A stretch of 64,000 bases of DNA, from positions 509,818 through 573,817 of the forward strand of contig NZ_CP114583.1 of assembly GCF_030550815.1 (NCBI RefSeq). Direction: 5' to 3'. The translations under genes were made by a program, and so were the position numbers. The notes below the pieces were generated by a model. It searched no databases, had not been told where the DNA came from, and saw only the letters and a list, made by a program, of their open reading frames with translations. Shown here piece after piece: positions 55,435 to 64,000 of this stretch; within the stretch, counting starts at the first letter, position 1, and each line of letters begins with the position of its first letter. The DNA comes from Candidatus Mycoplasma mahonii (GTDB lineage Bacteria > Bacillota_I > Bacilli_A > Mycoplasmatales > Metamycoplasmataceae).

Positions 55435-56222
55435 AATTCACGCACCAATTCTTCACGGTTATATGTTGTTTTTACACGATCGATCTTTGAAGAAACTTTA
55501 TATATAAATGGTGCATCAATTTTAGCTAATTTTGTTATTCTCTTATTAGATAAAATATCTTGGGGCGGTCCTGAAGCAACAAGTTTTCCTTGGGAAAAAA
55601 CGAAAATTTCGTCAGCTAATACAGCCTCATCCATATCATGAGTGATAGAAATAATAGTTTTATTTTTTTCTCCTTGAATTTTTTTGATTAAAGAAATTAT
55701 TTCTTTTTTGCCTTTAGGATCTAACATGGATGTAACTTCATCAAAAATAATGATATCTGGATCAAAAACCAGTGTTGATGCAATGGCAACCCTTTGTTTC
55801 TGACCACCAGATAATGACTGAGGCTCATGCTCAAGATGGGTTACCATGCCAACTAGTTTAGAAAAGTGCATAATTTTTTCCTTCATAGCTGATCTGGTAA
55901 TATTTTTATTTTCAAGACCAAAGGCAATATCGTCTTCCACAGTTGAACCAATAAATTGATTATCTGGATTCTGAAAAACGATGCCTATATGAGCTCTGAT
56001 TTTTCTCAAATTATTTTTATTAATTTTAATTCCGTTAATTTCTATGTAACCTTCTGTGGGTTTATAAAGCCCAACAATTAATTTAGAAAGTGTTGATTTC
56101 CCTGATCCGTTATGGCCAAGAATTGCTATGTATTTTTTATCTGGAATTTCTAACGAAACGCCATCTATGGCGTTTTTTTCAAAATCAGAATATTTAAATT
56201 TAAGATTCTTTATTTTAATCAT
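55425..56222 (-). CDS. ecfA1: ECF transporter ATPase EcfA1
   Basis: 265 aa from ATG 56222. Walker A ILGHNGSGKSTLSKLIVGLY, signature SLSGGQKQRVAIAS, Walker B IIIFDEVTSMLDPKGK. With EcfA2 and EcfT it powers vitamin/cofactor uptake with S-components coded elsewhere. Confidence 0.95.
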   Translation of the reverse strand: MIKIKNLKFKYSDFEKNAIDGVSLEIPDKKYIAILGHNGSGKSTLSKLIVGLYKPTEGYIEINGIKINKNNLRKIRAHIGIVFQNPDNQFIGSTVEDDIAFGLENKNITRSAMKEKIMHFSKLVGMVTHLEHEPQSLSGGQKQRVAIASTLVFDPDIIIFDEVTSMLDPKGKKEIISLIKKIQGEKNKTIISITHDMDEAVLADEIFVFSQGKLVASGPPQDILSNKRITKLAKIDAPFIYKVSSKIDRVKTTYNREELVRELCK

Positions 56223-56258
56223 ATGTAAATTATATATACAAAATGAAAAACTCAACAT

Positions 56259-56810
56259 TTATAGTTTGTCAAAATATTTTTTATCAAACACGGCAATATA
56301 TGGGGCATTTCTAAGTTTTTCTTTAACATCTAAACCAAACCCATATACGAATTTATTGGGAACTTTAAAGCCGTATTTATCAACTTTAAATTTAACGATT
56401 TGACCTTCTGGCTTATAAAGAAGAGTGAGAACTGTTAATGATTTTGGATCACGTTTCTTCAAAATATCAATTGTTTTTTTCAATGTCCTTCCAGAATCAA
56501 CAATATCTTCCACAATCAAAACATCTTTATTAGCAATATTTGATTTTAAATCCATAATAATTTTGACCTGCTTGTTACTTTCCATTTTTCCAGCAAACGA
56601 GGAAACAGTCATAAAATCTAATTTATGTTCAACTTTAATACTTTTCATAAGTTCCGCCATAAAGGGAATGCATCCTTTTAACAACCCTATTAAAATTAGT
56701 TCTCTTGAACCTTTATACTTATGATCTACCCATTTAGCAAGTTCGACACATTTGTCTTCAATTTGGCTTCTGGTAATCAAAATTTCTTTTGCATATTTAT
56801 CATTAGTCAT
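56259..56810 (-). CDS. hpt: hypoxanthine phosphoribosyltransferase
   Basis: 183 aa. LILIGLLKGCIPFMAELMKS and the PRPP motif VLIVEDIVDSGRTLKKTIDI identify it. It salvages hypoxanthine/guanine and fits the nucleoside importer at the left end. ATG 56810 is preferred over 56816. Confidence 0.94.
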   Translation of the reverse strand: MTNDKYAKEILITRSQIEDKCVELAKWVDHKYKGSRELILIGLLKGCIPFMAELMKSIKVEHKLDFMTVSSFAGKMESNKQVKIIMDLKSNIANKDVLIVEDIVDSGRTLKKTIDILKKRDPKSLTVLTLLYKPEGQIVKFKVDKYGFKVPNKFVYGFGLDVKEKLRNAPYIAVFDKKYFDKL

Positions 56811-56839
56811 ATGCAAATTATAAATTAAAAACTAATAAT

Positions 56840-57316
56840 TTATGAGTTTTTAATTGAAAGTATTTTCACTTTGTATTTCTTTGATGATAATACGGTTGCC
56901 ACATCACCTTTTTCCATTCCTAAGATGGCTTTGGCCAGTGGAGATTTATTTGATATTTTGCCTTCAAAGGGATTAGTCTCTAGTGTACCAACAATTATGT
57001 ATGCTTCTTTGACTTTAGTCGAAACAATTTCAATTGTAACAGAAGAGCCAACTGAAACTTTATAGGCAGATAAAGCATTTTTCTTAACAATCTCAGAGTT
57101 TTGAATGATTGCATCTATATTTTTGATTCTGCTTTCGATTTCACCTTGTTTTTGTCTAGCTGCATCAAACTCAGCATTTTCAGATAAATCGCCAAGTGCT
57201 CTAGCATCTTTAATGGCTTCGATCACTTTCGGTCTTTCAATATCAATCAGAAACTTAAGTTCATCTTTTAGTTCTCTTTGACCTTCTTTTGTTAATATGT
57301 TTTTTTCTATAATCAT
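56840..57316 (-). CDS. greA: transcription elongation factor GreA
   Basis: 158 aa. Coiled coil with LTKEGQRELKDELKFLIDIE, RPKVIEAIKDARALGDLSEN and AEFDAARQKQGEIESRI. C-terminal SPLAKAILGMEKGDVATV. TTGGAGA precedes ATG 57316. Confidence 0.96.
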   Translation of the reverse strand: MIIEKNILTKEGQRELKDELKFLIDIERPKVIEAIKDARALGDLSENAEFDAARQKQGEIESRIKNIDAIIQNSEIVKKNALSAYKVSVGSSVTIEIVSTKVKEAYIIVGTLETNPFEGKISNKSPLAKAILGMEKGDVATVLSSKKYKVKILSIKNS

Positions 57317-57348
57317 TTTTTTCTCCAATATCTATTTATTTTATCAAA

Positions 57349-57915
57349 TTATTTGGCAATAGTAATTATTCCCTTGCCTATTTTTTTATCGTAATCTCTT
57401 CTAATTCCAGTTAATTTTGTATATCCTAGTAATTTTTTAATTTCTTTACCATGAGCATTAACAATAAAAATAAGTCCGCCCTGTTTTAATTTTTTATAAT
57501 TCTCATCAAATATTTCATTAATATAAACAGAAGTGTCAATGATAATAGTATCTGGGTTATTCTTGTCAACTTTTTGTTTAGCAAGTTTCATTAGACTGGT
57601 TTTTATATATTTATCATTGTTAAGAACATTTGTTGTTTTGTAACTATTCCGTAAAATAGTGTTAATAATATATTCAAGTTGGTCATCGCATAAGGGCTTT
57701 TTTGTTTTTTCCTTTAAGTCCCAAAGCATCATGCCATGATCTTTTCTATCTTCAATATTTTTGATTGACTCATCAATAACATTATCATAATTGTTGCCTA
57801 TATATTTACTCTTAATTTTCTTTAACTTCCATTTCATTCATAACCAAGCACAAAACATAATGATTAATGCTACAAAAATAGAAGCAATTAGAATCCATCT
57901 AACTGTGTTGTTCAT
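57349..57915 (-). CDS. membrane-anchored conserved protein, possibly methyltransferase-like
   Basis: 188 aa. One N-terminal membrane helix (WILIASIFVALIIMFCAWLW), then a soluble part with DTIIIDTSVYINEIFDENYK and KLKQGGLIFIVNAHGKEIKK, which resembles the Rossmann core of a class I methyltransferase without a clear AdoMet loop. I believe similar proteins occur widely in mycoplasmas. Function unproven. Confidence 0.55.
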
Positions 57916-58149
57916 TTATTCTCCAGTATCTTCCATGTATTCGTTGAAAATCTTTTCAACTAATGGTCATTCATCTTCTTCAATTAGTGAAAGTTTTTTA
58001 TTATCATCAATTTTTGCTGAAAATACCTTGTCCTTAACACTATAAAGAATAAAATTGTCGCCATTGGCTTCAAATGTAAAAAGTATTTCACCTTGTAGTG
58101 TTTTGCCATCTTTGGTTTCAATATTAATTAATTTGTCTTCATCTTCCAT
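57916..58149 (-). CDS. DUF1292-type small protein
   Basis: 77 aa. INIETKDGKTLQGEILFTFE, then NFILYSVKDKVFSAKIDD and an acidic tail; this is the usual DUF1292 form and lies beside ruvX and alaS as in other Firmicutes and mollicutes. Role unknown. Confidence 0.75.
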
Positions 58150-58171
58150 GTATCTATTATATTCAAAAATA

Positions 58172-58585
58172 TTAAAGTCTTGCTAAATAGTCTTCAAGAA
58201 TTAATTGAGCAGCAATTTTATCTTTGTAAGCCTTTCTTTTTTTTCGCGTTAATCCTGCTTTGATCATAATTTCATGGGCTCGTTTAGTTGTGCCATATTC
58301 ATCAATTCTAATAACTTTAATGTTTATCGTATTTTTAATCAAACTTTCTACTTCTTCAACCATTAATGTTGTCTCGGATTTATCGCCTGAAGGGTATGTC
58401 GGATATCCAATAACAATGGTATTTATTTCATATTCTTCAAGATATTTTATAATTTTATTTATTAGACTATCTCAATCTTTTTCATCAAACCTAAAATTTT
58501 CTTTACCTTGGGCGGTAATATTTAACTCATCACTGATAGCGATTCCACATGACTTTTTACCAATATCTAATCCTAATATGCGCAT
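58172..58585 (-). CDS. ruvX: RuvX/YqgF RNase H-like nuclease
   Basis: 137 aa. Starts RILGLDIGKKSCGIAISDEL; later VIGYPTYPSGDKSE and IRIDEYGTTKRAHE, then KKRKAYKDKIAAQLILEDYL. Catalytic Asp and Glu are in place. Acts in rRNA maturation. The start is 2 nt from the alaS stop. Confidence 0.92.
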
Positions 58586-58586
58586 A

Positions 58587-61100
58587 TTATATTTTGCCCA
58601 TCACAAAATCAAGGCCACCATCAACACTTGTCTCTGGATAATGATCTTTAAATGCTTGAATCGCATCATATTTAACTGACCCAACCGCCACCAGTTTACC
58701 ATTGCCAACTTTGGCTTCAATGATGATAATAGCATCAGGAAAAGTATTTCGTAATTGAAGTGTCTTGGCTTTGATTAAACCTGGATTAGTCACCTCTTCA
58801 AAATAAATCATTTTTCCATTAACTAATTTAGGTTTAATATCGCCAATATCAATGATAGATTTTTGTGATTTATAAAGTTTCTTCATATCCAACTTTACCT
58901 GCTTGGTGGCATCGATTATAGATGTGACATCATTTGGAATATCAACCTCATAATCTGGATTAAGTCTTTGATTCTTTTTAATAGCTTTTTTTAAATTAAT
59001 TAATAAATTTTCTTTTTGTAGATTAATTCATTCATCAACTATGGTTTTTGATGTAATAGCTTCAACACGATAAATTCCTGTTCCTTTTGATTCAATTTTA
59101 ATTATTTTAAATTTTTCGATGAGTGATAGATGGTTGATATGCGTACCACCACAAAGTTCTATAGAAACATTAAAATCAACAACACGGACGACATCTCCAT
59201 AACTTTCTCCAACAAGAGCTTTAGCTCCATGTTTAATTGCCTCATCGTATGGCACTTCATTAACAACACGATTGTAATCTTTGGCAATAAAGTCATTAAC
59301 AATTTGCTCTACTTGTTCATAGTCTTCTTTAGTTGGTTTCTTCTCAGTGGTAAAATCAAATCGTAACTTGTGCTCATCATTATATGATCCAGCTTGCTCA
59401 ACAGAGTTGCCCAAAACTTTTTCAAGAGCAGCTGCAAGTAAATGAGTGGAGGTATGGTTACGTTCTTTATTTAATCTAGCATCTTGATTCACTGATAATT
59501 TAACCTTGAGCCCTTCAATTGGTGCATCAGTGACATGCCAATTATTGCCGTTTTTATCTTTAATAACATCAGTTACAATAATACCAGCAATTGTGCCCAT
59601 ATCATGTTCTTGACCACCGCCCGTGGCATAAAAAGGAGTTCTATTTGTTAAGGTATAAAATTTACCATTTTCCTCTTTAGCAATGATAACTCCTGATTCA
59701 ACATCTGTATATTCATATCCGATGAACTTTGATCTTTGTTCTTGAATCAAGTTAAAAACTGCAATTTGTGATTTCATGCCTAACTCTTTTTTTCCTCTTG
59801 AGGCATTAGCATGTTTATTTTTAAAGATTTCAAATTCACTAATATTAAGTTGAATACCTTTTTCATGAAGAATATCCTTTGTTAATTCAATGGGAAACCC
59901 ATATGTTTCAAATAACTTAAATGCTACAGCAAAGTCTAACTTCGTTTTGCCTTTAATAGATTTAGCTAGTAATTCTTCACCTTTTTTTATTGTGATGGAA
60001 AAAGCTAATTCCTCATCTAAAATTATTTTAGAAATTTTAGGAATATCAAATTCATAAACATCCAAAACTTGTGCCACAACAGGAAGGAGTTGGGAAAGGA
60101 ACGTTGGACTTTTGACATGCAATTCTAAACCAGCACGATAAGCACGCCTTAGAAGCCTTTTGATAATATAACCCCTTGATGTATTAGATGGACGTACACC
60201 ATCTTGAATGGCAACAGCAATGGACCTGATATGATCAGCAATAATCTTAAACTCCTTATTGATCTGTCTTTGTCTCTCATCTCTGACCAAATAATTTTCT
60301 ATCACATATTTTGATCCTGATATTTCTTCCATTTTTCTGATAATGGGTAAAAATAAATCTGTGTCAAAGTTAGTGGGAGCATCTTGAAAAATTGAAGCGA
60401 TCCGCTCAAGACCAGCACCTGTGTCAATATTTTTTTGTGCTAGAGGCGTGTAGTTACCATTACCATCATTATTAAATTCTGAAAAAACAATATTTCATAT
60501 TTCCATATAACGATCATTTTCAATGCCTTCCCTTAACAGCTTAATACCAATGGATGCCCGATCATATTGAGTTCCCCGATCATAAAAAATTTCCGTATCT
60601 GGACCACATGGACCTTGCCCAATATCTCAAAAATTCATTTCTCTATCACCTTTAATCAAATGCGAAGCTTCAATACCCATCTTTAGCCAAAAATCATACG
60701 TGTCAGTGTCTTCTTCATAATATGTGATGAATATTTTTTCCTTTTCAAACTTAAAAACATCAAATAATAGATTAAATGCTAATTCAATCATGTCTTTTTT
60801 AAAGTAATCTCCAATAGAAAAATTACCGAGCATCTCGAAGAAAGTGTTATGCCTGGCAGTGATACCAACATTTTCAATATCATTTGTTCTAATAGATTTT
60901 TGAGAATTAGTTATTCTTGGATTATTTGGTATTTTAATTCCAGAGAAGTAATCCTTGAGTGTTGCCACTCCAGAGTTAATCCACAATAAAGATTTATCAT
61001 TAACCGGAATTAGTGATTTAGATGAAACCTCTTCATGCCCATGTTCCTTAAAGTAATTGAGTCATATTTTTCTAATTTGTTTTGATGTTAATTTTTCCAT
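58587..61100 (-). CDS. alaS: alanyl-tRNA synthetase
   Basis: 837 aa. The catalytic core has [20 protein letters not shown] and [18 protein letters not shown]. The editing domain has [16 protein letters not shown] and [13 protein letters not shown] (zinc site). A shortened C-terminal domain follows. A T-box lies upstream and GGAGAAAA precedes ATG 61100. Confidence 0.96.
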
Positions 61101-61112
61101 TTTTCTCCTTAT

Positions 61113-61245
61113 ATAAAAAAACCCATAAGAGGGGCTAACGTACCACCCTCATTGAGCTTCTTTACCTGCATAGTAGGTTATCCTATTAGTCTTATAGGAT
61201 TGCACTGTTCCTAATCATTGACTGCTATATTTTAATTATATATTG
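61113..61245 (-). promoter_or_regulatory. T-box leader of alaS
   Basis: The transcript contains GAGGGTGGTACGTTAGCCC, then a terminator stem with CCTCTTATGGGTTTTTTT. Stem I includes CTATGCAGG with GCA, a possible Ala specifier. Confidence 0.87.
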
Positions 61246-61285
61246 TTTCAGAAGAAGTGAATTCAAAAATAAAAAATGGCTTCAG

Positions 61286-61462
61286 TTACCTTGTATGTAA
61301 CACAATATCAAAATGAGATTCATATATTTCAGAAAAGTTAACTCCTCCCTCTTCCAGATCAGTCGTTATTTCCCATTGATTATATCTTGCAACATTTAGC
61401 ATAATCACCTTATGTCCAACCTGATTTCCTTGTTGAATTGGATATACAACTATATGGCACAT
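61286..61462 (-). CDS. short conserved-looking ORF, 58 aa, probably a gene fragment
   Basis: Reads MCHIVVYPIQQGNQVGHKVI, MLNVARYNQWEITTDLEEGG, VNFSEIYESHFDIVLHTR. Well-mixed, protein-like composition but no SD or known family. It may be the end of a restriction or surface-protein gene whose start was lost. Confidence 0.4.
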   Translation of the reverse strand: MCHIVVYPIQQGNQVGHKVIMLNVARYNQWEITTDLEEGGVNFSEIYESHFDIVLHTR

Positions 61463-61620
61463 CTAATCAAAATGCTAAACCCAAGGTTGAAAGATCATTC
61501 ATAACAATGTAAAATGATTTTTACCATAACTTTTGTCTGAAAATTTTAATGCCAGTGGGAATGAATGAATTGCCTTTGAAAAGAAACTTAAAAGAACAAC
61601 CCAATATTTATTGAAAATAA
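61455..61620 (+). pseudogene. IS-type transposase relic
   Basis: Plus-strand TSNQNAKPKVERSFITM, stop, NDFYHNFCLKILMPVGMNEL resembles the last catalytic region of IS3-type integrases (N-x-K-x-E-R-F, then F). It is short and broken. Confidence 0.4.
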
Positions 61621-61679
61621 AATCTCTAATATAATTATTAGATAAGAGGGATTATATCCTATATCATTAACGGCATGAA

Positions 61680-62510
61680 TTACAAAATTATTCTCTTTTT
61701 ATTTTCCCATTGAAAATCATTTGCATAGATTACTCCATCTTTAAAAACTAATTCTATTGAATCCTTTATTTCAACGCTACTAAAACTAAAAATCTTCAGT
61801 CTTATATCGTTTATTATTATGTATGCACCAGGGTAAGGATTGAATCCTTTGATTTTTCTTTTCACATCATTAATTCCCATGCCAGGCAATAGTTGGCATT
61901 CTTCCTTAGTTATTTTTGGTGATAAAGTAAATTCCTTTGATTGTGGAGTAAAACTAAAATCTTTCGTTTCTATCTTGCTCATTCATGCAACTATATTTTG
62001 TTTTGCTAAATCAGCAATAATATTAAATGCATCACCGGTTGTTGTTTCTTCATCAATTGTTTGTGAAGCTTTAAAGACAATATCACCCGCATCCATTTCT
62101 TTAATCATTTCCATAAGGGTAATTCCGATCTCTTGCTCACCATTTAAGATGGCGTGGTGAATCGGTGCTGCACCTCTATATTTAGGTAATAATGACCCAT
62201 GTATATTTAATGGTTTGTGTTTACCAAGTTTTAGGATTGATTGTGGTATATATTGCCCAAAGGCAAAAGTCAAAAATAAATCAAAATTAAGCAATTCTAA
62301 TTCTCTAGCAATCAATGAAATCTTTTCAGGCTTAAAGATTTGGATATTATATTTTTTAGCTAATTTAGAGACTTTTGTTTCAGTAATCTTCATTCCTCTG
62401 CCTTTTTTCCGATCTGGTTGTGTGACTATACCAACAACTTCAAAGTTCTTGATAACTTCTTCAAATGCCGGTACAGAAATACCCGGAGATCCAGCTAATA
62501 CTATTTTCAT
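61680..62510 (-). CDS. fmt: methionyl-tRNA formyltransferase
   Basis: 276 aa with one UGA-Trp. KIVLAGSPGISVPAFEEVIK, TQPDRKKGRGMKITET, and the catalytic NIHGSLLPKYRGAAPIHHAI and MKEMDAGDI-type segment are present. The C-terminal domain is shorter than usual. Its start overlaps the end of the NERD gene by 4 nt. Confidence 0.92.
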
Positions 62511-63184
62511 ATAGACCCCTGTTTTTCTCCAGTAATTTTTTTATGCAAATTAATATCTTTGCTTTTAGTCGTTTGAAATGATTTTATGTCAGAATATAGT
62601 TGTTTCATTTTATTTGGATCAATCGCAAGTTTTAAAGATTCCTTTATTTTGTCAAGCACATCAAAAACATGTGCATGTTTTACAATAACAACATGGGATG
62701 GAATGTCTTTTACATCAATAAAATTAGTTCTATTAGAAAATATAATTAATGAAATAACTGGCACTTTATTTTTTGTCATTTTCATAATATGATCTATATG
62801 TTTTTGGTTTTGAGTAACCGGATTTCCAATTTTGAATGTATTATCACCTAAAACTTTTGTCCATTTATGATCATCTATTCCACCTCTAATTCCACCATTA
62901 ATGGATTTGATTTCAACAACAATCATGGCTTCGCTAGAAATTATGATAGAGTCAATTTCAACCACCTTATTTTCATCATATTTATATAGGGAAGCATCAA
63001 TAAATTTGTTGTTTGTGTGTTTAGCTCAAATCTTTAAATCATTATTAATTTTTTTTTCCGCTGATGTACCGATTTTTTTAATATCTTTTCGTAAGGAATT
63101 TTGTTTAGAATAAAGAAACAAAAATAATGCTACAAAAATAGTAAGAATAATACCCCCAATTGTCGCACCAAATATAAATCCCAT
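62507..63184 (-). CDS. NERD-domain protein with N-terminal membrane anchor
   Basis: 225 aa. One membrane helix (IFGATIGGIILTIFVALFLF) followed by VVEIDSIIISSEAMIVVEIK, a NERD nuclease-like core (D..E-x-K), and TQNQKHIDHIMKM with the conserved N-P-x-x-Q. NERD proteins are linked to DNA processing; the real role is unknown. Confidence 0.78.
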
Positions 63185-63226
63185 ATCTAAATTATAGAGA
63201 AAATAATATTTAAAGTGTTAATTGTA

Positions 63227-63367
63227 TTATAAATGGGCCATTATCCCTTTATGGTAGGTTAAATAAGAACTGAAGAAAAATGACTTACTTGTCATTCTAT
63301 TCTTTGGTGGATTGATTGATTTCTCTAAAAGATCTTGGAAAGGTTTAAGGATATTTGAGTTTCACAT
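63227..63367 (-). CDS. small FQDLL-KS family protein, 46 aa
   Basis: MWNSNILKPFQDLLEKSINP then PKNRMTSKSFFFSSYLTYHK. The middle matches 6763-6894. It starts within the last codons of the nuclease remnant, in another frame, and its 3' half covers the hairpin and the dispersed motif. Confidence 0.45.
63236..63296. repeat. dispersed motif copy 3 with adjoining hairpin
   Basis: GGGCCATTATCCCTTTATGG and TAGG, followed by AATGAC-TTACTT-GTCATT (63279-63296). Same order and spacing as at 6736-6798. Confidence 0.6.
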
Positions 63368-63621
63368 TGGTCTAGCAACATAGGTATTGACCAAACCTCT
63401 TTCATTTTAGAATATTTTATTTCAATAGGAATTATTTTATTCTCTGTGAAAACAATAAAATATGGGAATTGTTGTGATCCATAAGGTTGAAATATAAAAG
63501 TATTTCTGACGCTTTGGAATGAATTATCAATAATTTCTAAAGAATTTTTCAATAGTATATGTTTTTTAATTCTTGTAAAAATATTTCTGGCATTGTCTAT
63601 AAAAATGTTTTCTAAATTCAT
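63325..63621 (-). CDS. PD-(D/E)XK restriction-endonuclease-like fragment, 98 aa
   Basis: FIFQPYGSQQFPYFIVFTEN then KIIPIEIKYSKMKEVWSIPM shows the strand order and E-x-K of type II nucleases, though the usual PD Asp is not plain (PYF). It lacks a methylase and is short, so it is probably the rest of a larger gene. Confidence 0.5.
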   Translation of the reverse strand: MNLENIFIDNARNIFTRIKKHILLKNSLEIIDNSFQSVRNTFIFQPYGSQQFPYFIVFTENKIIPIEIKYSKMKEVWSIPMLLDQCETQISLNLSKIF

Positions 63622-63960
63622 TATGTCTTTATAGCTGATTCAGAATGAGGATTGGCAACACGTGACATTGGTGAGAAATACATAATTAATTGAGTGGCGC
63701 TAACAGTGATGTCTATTTTGCAATTGTAGTTGTAATTGGAGGACTATTAACAATCACTAGATATAGTAACATTGGATAGATTTATATGATTCAGATCATC
63801 ATTGTTATTGTTAGCATTTAGTGCATCATTGGCATTACTTGTGTTCTATGGATAAGCGTATACTCCCACATTAGTATCATTAGTACTGAATGGTGTTGTC
63901 GCATCCATCATCTTAGTTAGAATGTTATGAATAAAAAAATAGTGAATACTTTTTTTATTT
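63622..63960. other. decayed sequence
   Basis: Leftward scraps such as MMDATTPFSTNDTNVGVYAY and NDALNANNNNDDLNHINL suggest a former surface protein, with st ops in all frames. No intact gene. Confidence 0.35.
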
Positions 63961-63969
63961 TTTTTACTA

Positions 63970-63995
63970 TATAATATTTTTACTTTACAAGGAGA
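63970..63995 (+). promoter_or_regulatory. promoter -10 and SD of a gene starting past the window
   Basis: TATAAT (63970-63975) and AAGGAG (63989-63994) are correctly spaced for a rightward gene beginning after 64000. Confidence 0.65.
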
Positions 63996-64000
63996 ATCAA

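Overview
The window reads as a mollicute (mycoplasma-type) chromosome. It is very AT-rich, and nearly every gene needs UGA read as tryptophan: apparent ORFs that end at TGA rejoin in frame into full proteins, for example thrS, ileS, alaS, ecfT, an AlwI-like nuclease and a 1118-residue NTPase. Other signs are a lipobox lipoprotein, T-box leaders on tRNA synthetase genes, ECF transporter genes and the rpmJ-rpsM-rpsK-rpoA-rplQ cluster. I cannot name the species. Coordinates below are rebuilt with translation code 4.

Layout. 1-3.1 kb: a nucleoside-type ABC importer (ATPase and BMP lipoprotein) and mnmA. 3.1-29.6 kb: a large accessory/defence island. It holds a small regulator, an RloAB-like pair with a decayed second gene, a complete type II R-M pair, a complete type IIS AlwI-like R-M set with two methylases, several decayed nucleases, a DUF5655 nuclease, a 1118-aa NTPase with a C-terminal nuclease, Doc-like and Fic proteins, a PemK-like relic, an uncharacterised autoregulated operon, a RecD-like helicase, a HigB toxin with an HTH-ImmA antitoxin, and IS relics. 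30.7-36 kb: aldo/keto reductase, ileS with a T-box and an odd leader ORF, and an EamA permease. 36-41.3 kb: a 1290-aa repetitive surface protein behind a (TA)10 promoter tract, flanked by IS relics and a ~145-bp direct repeat. 41.4-62.5 kb: housekeeping genes (Pr6Pr-like membrane protein, MazG-like protein, ribosomal/rpoA cluster, rnhC, trmL, amino-acid permease, thrS, pepF, rbgA, ecfT-ecfA2-ecfA1, hpt, greA, ruvX, alaS, fmt). 62.5-64 kb: a NERD protein, a nuclease remnant with a small partner protein, and the promoter of a gene starting beyond the window.

How parts work together. A 16-bp dyad (ACCAAC-CATA-GTTGGT) precedes the small regulator at 4048 and, as its exact reverse complement, the type II methylase at 9241. 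A 13/16 variant precedes the DUF5655 nuclease at 11730. In all three the -10 hexamer ends 7 nt before the start codon, which implies leaderless mRNAs and a small regulon. Several defence genes overlap as TAATG or by a few bases, so translational coupling is likely. The best candidate for an undescribed system is the NTPase-nuclease fusion at 17672-21028; next is the autoregulated operon at 23087-24597.
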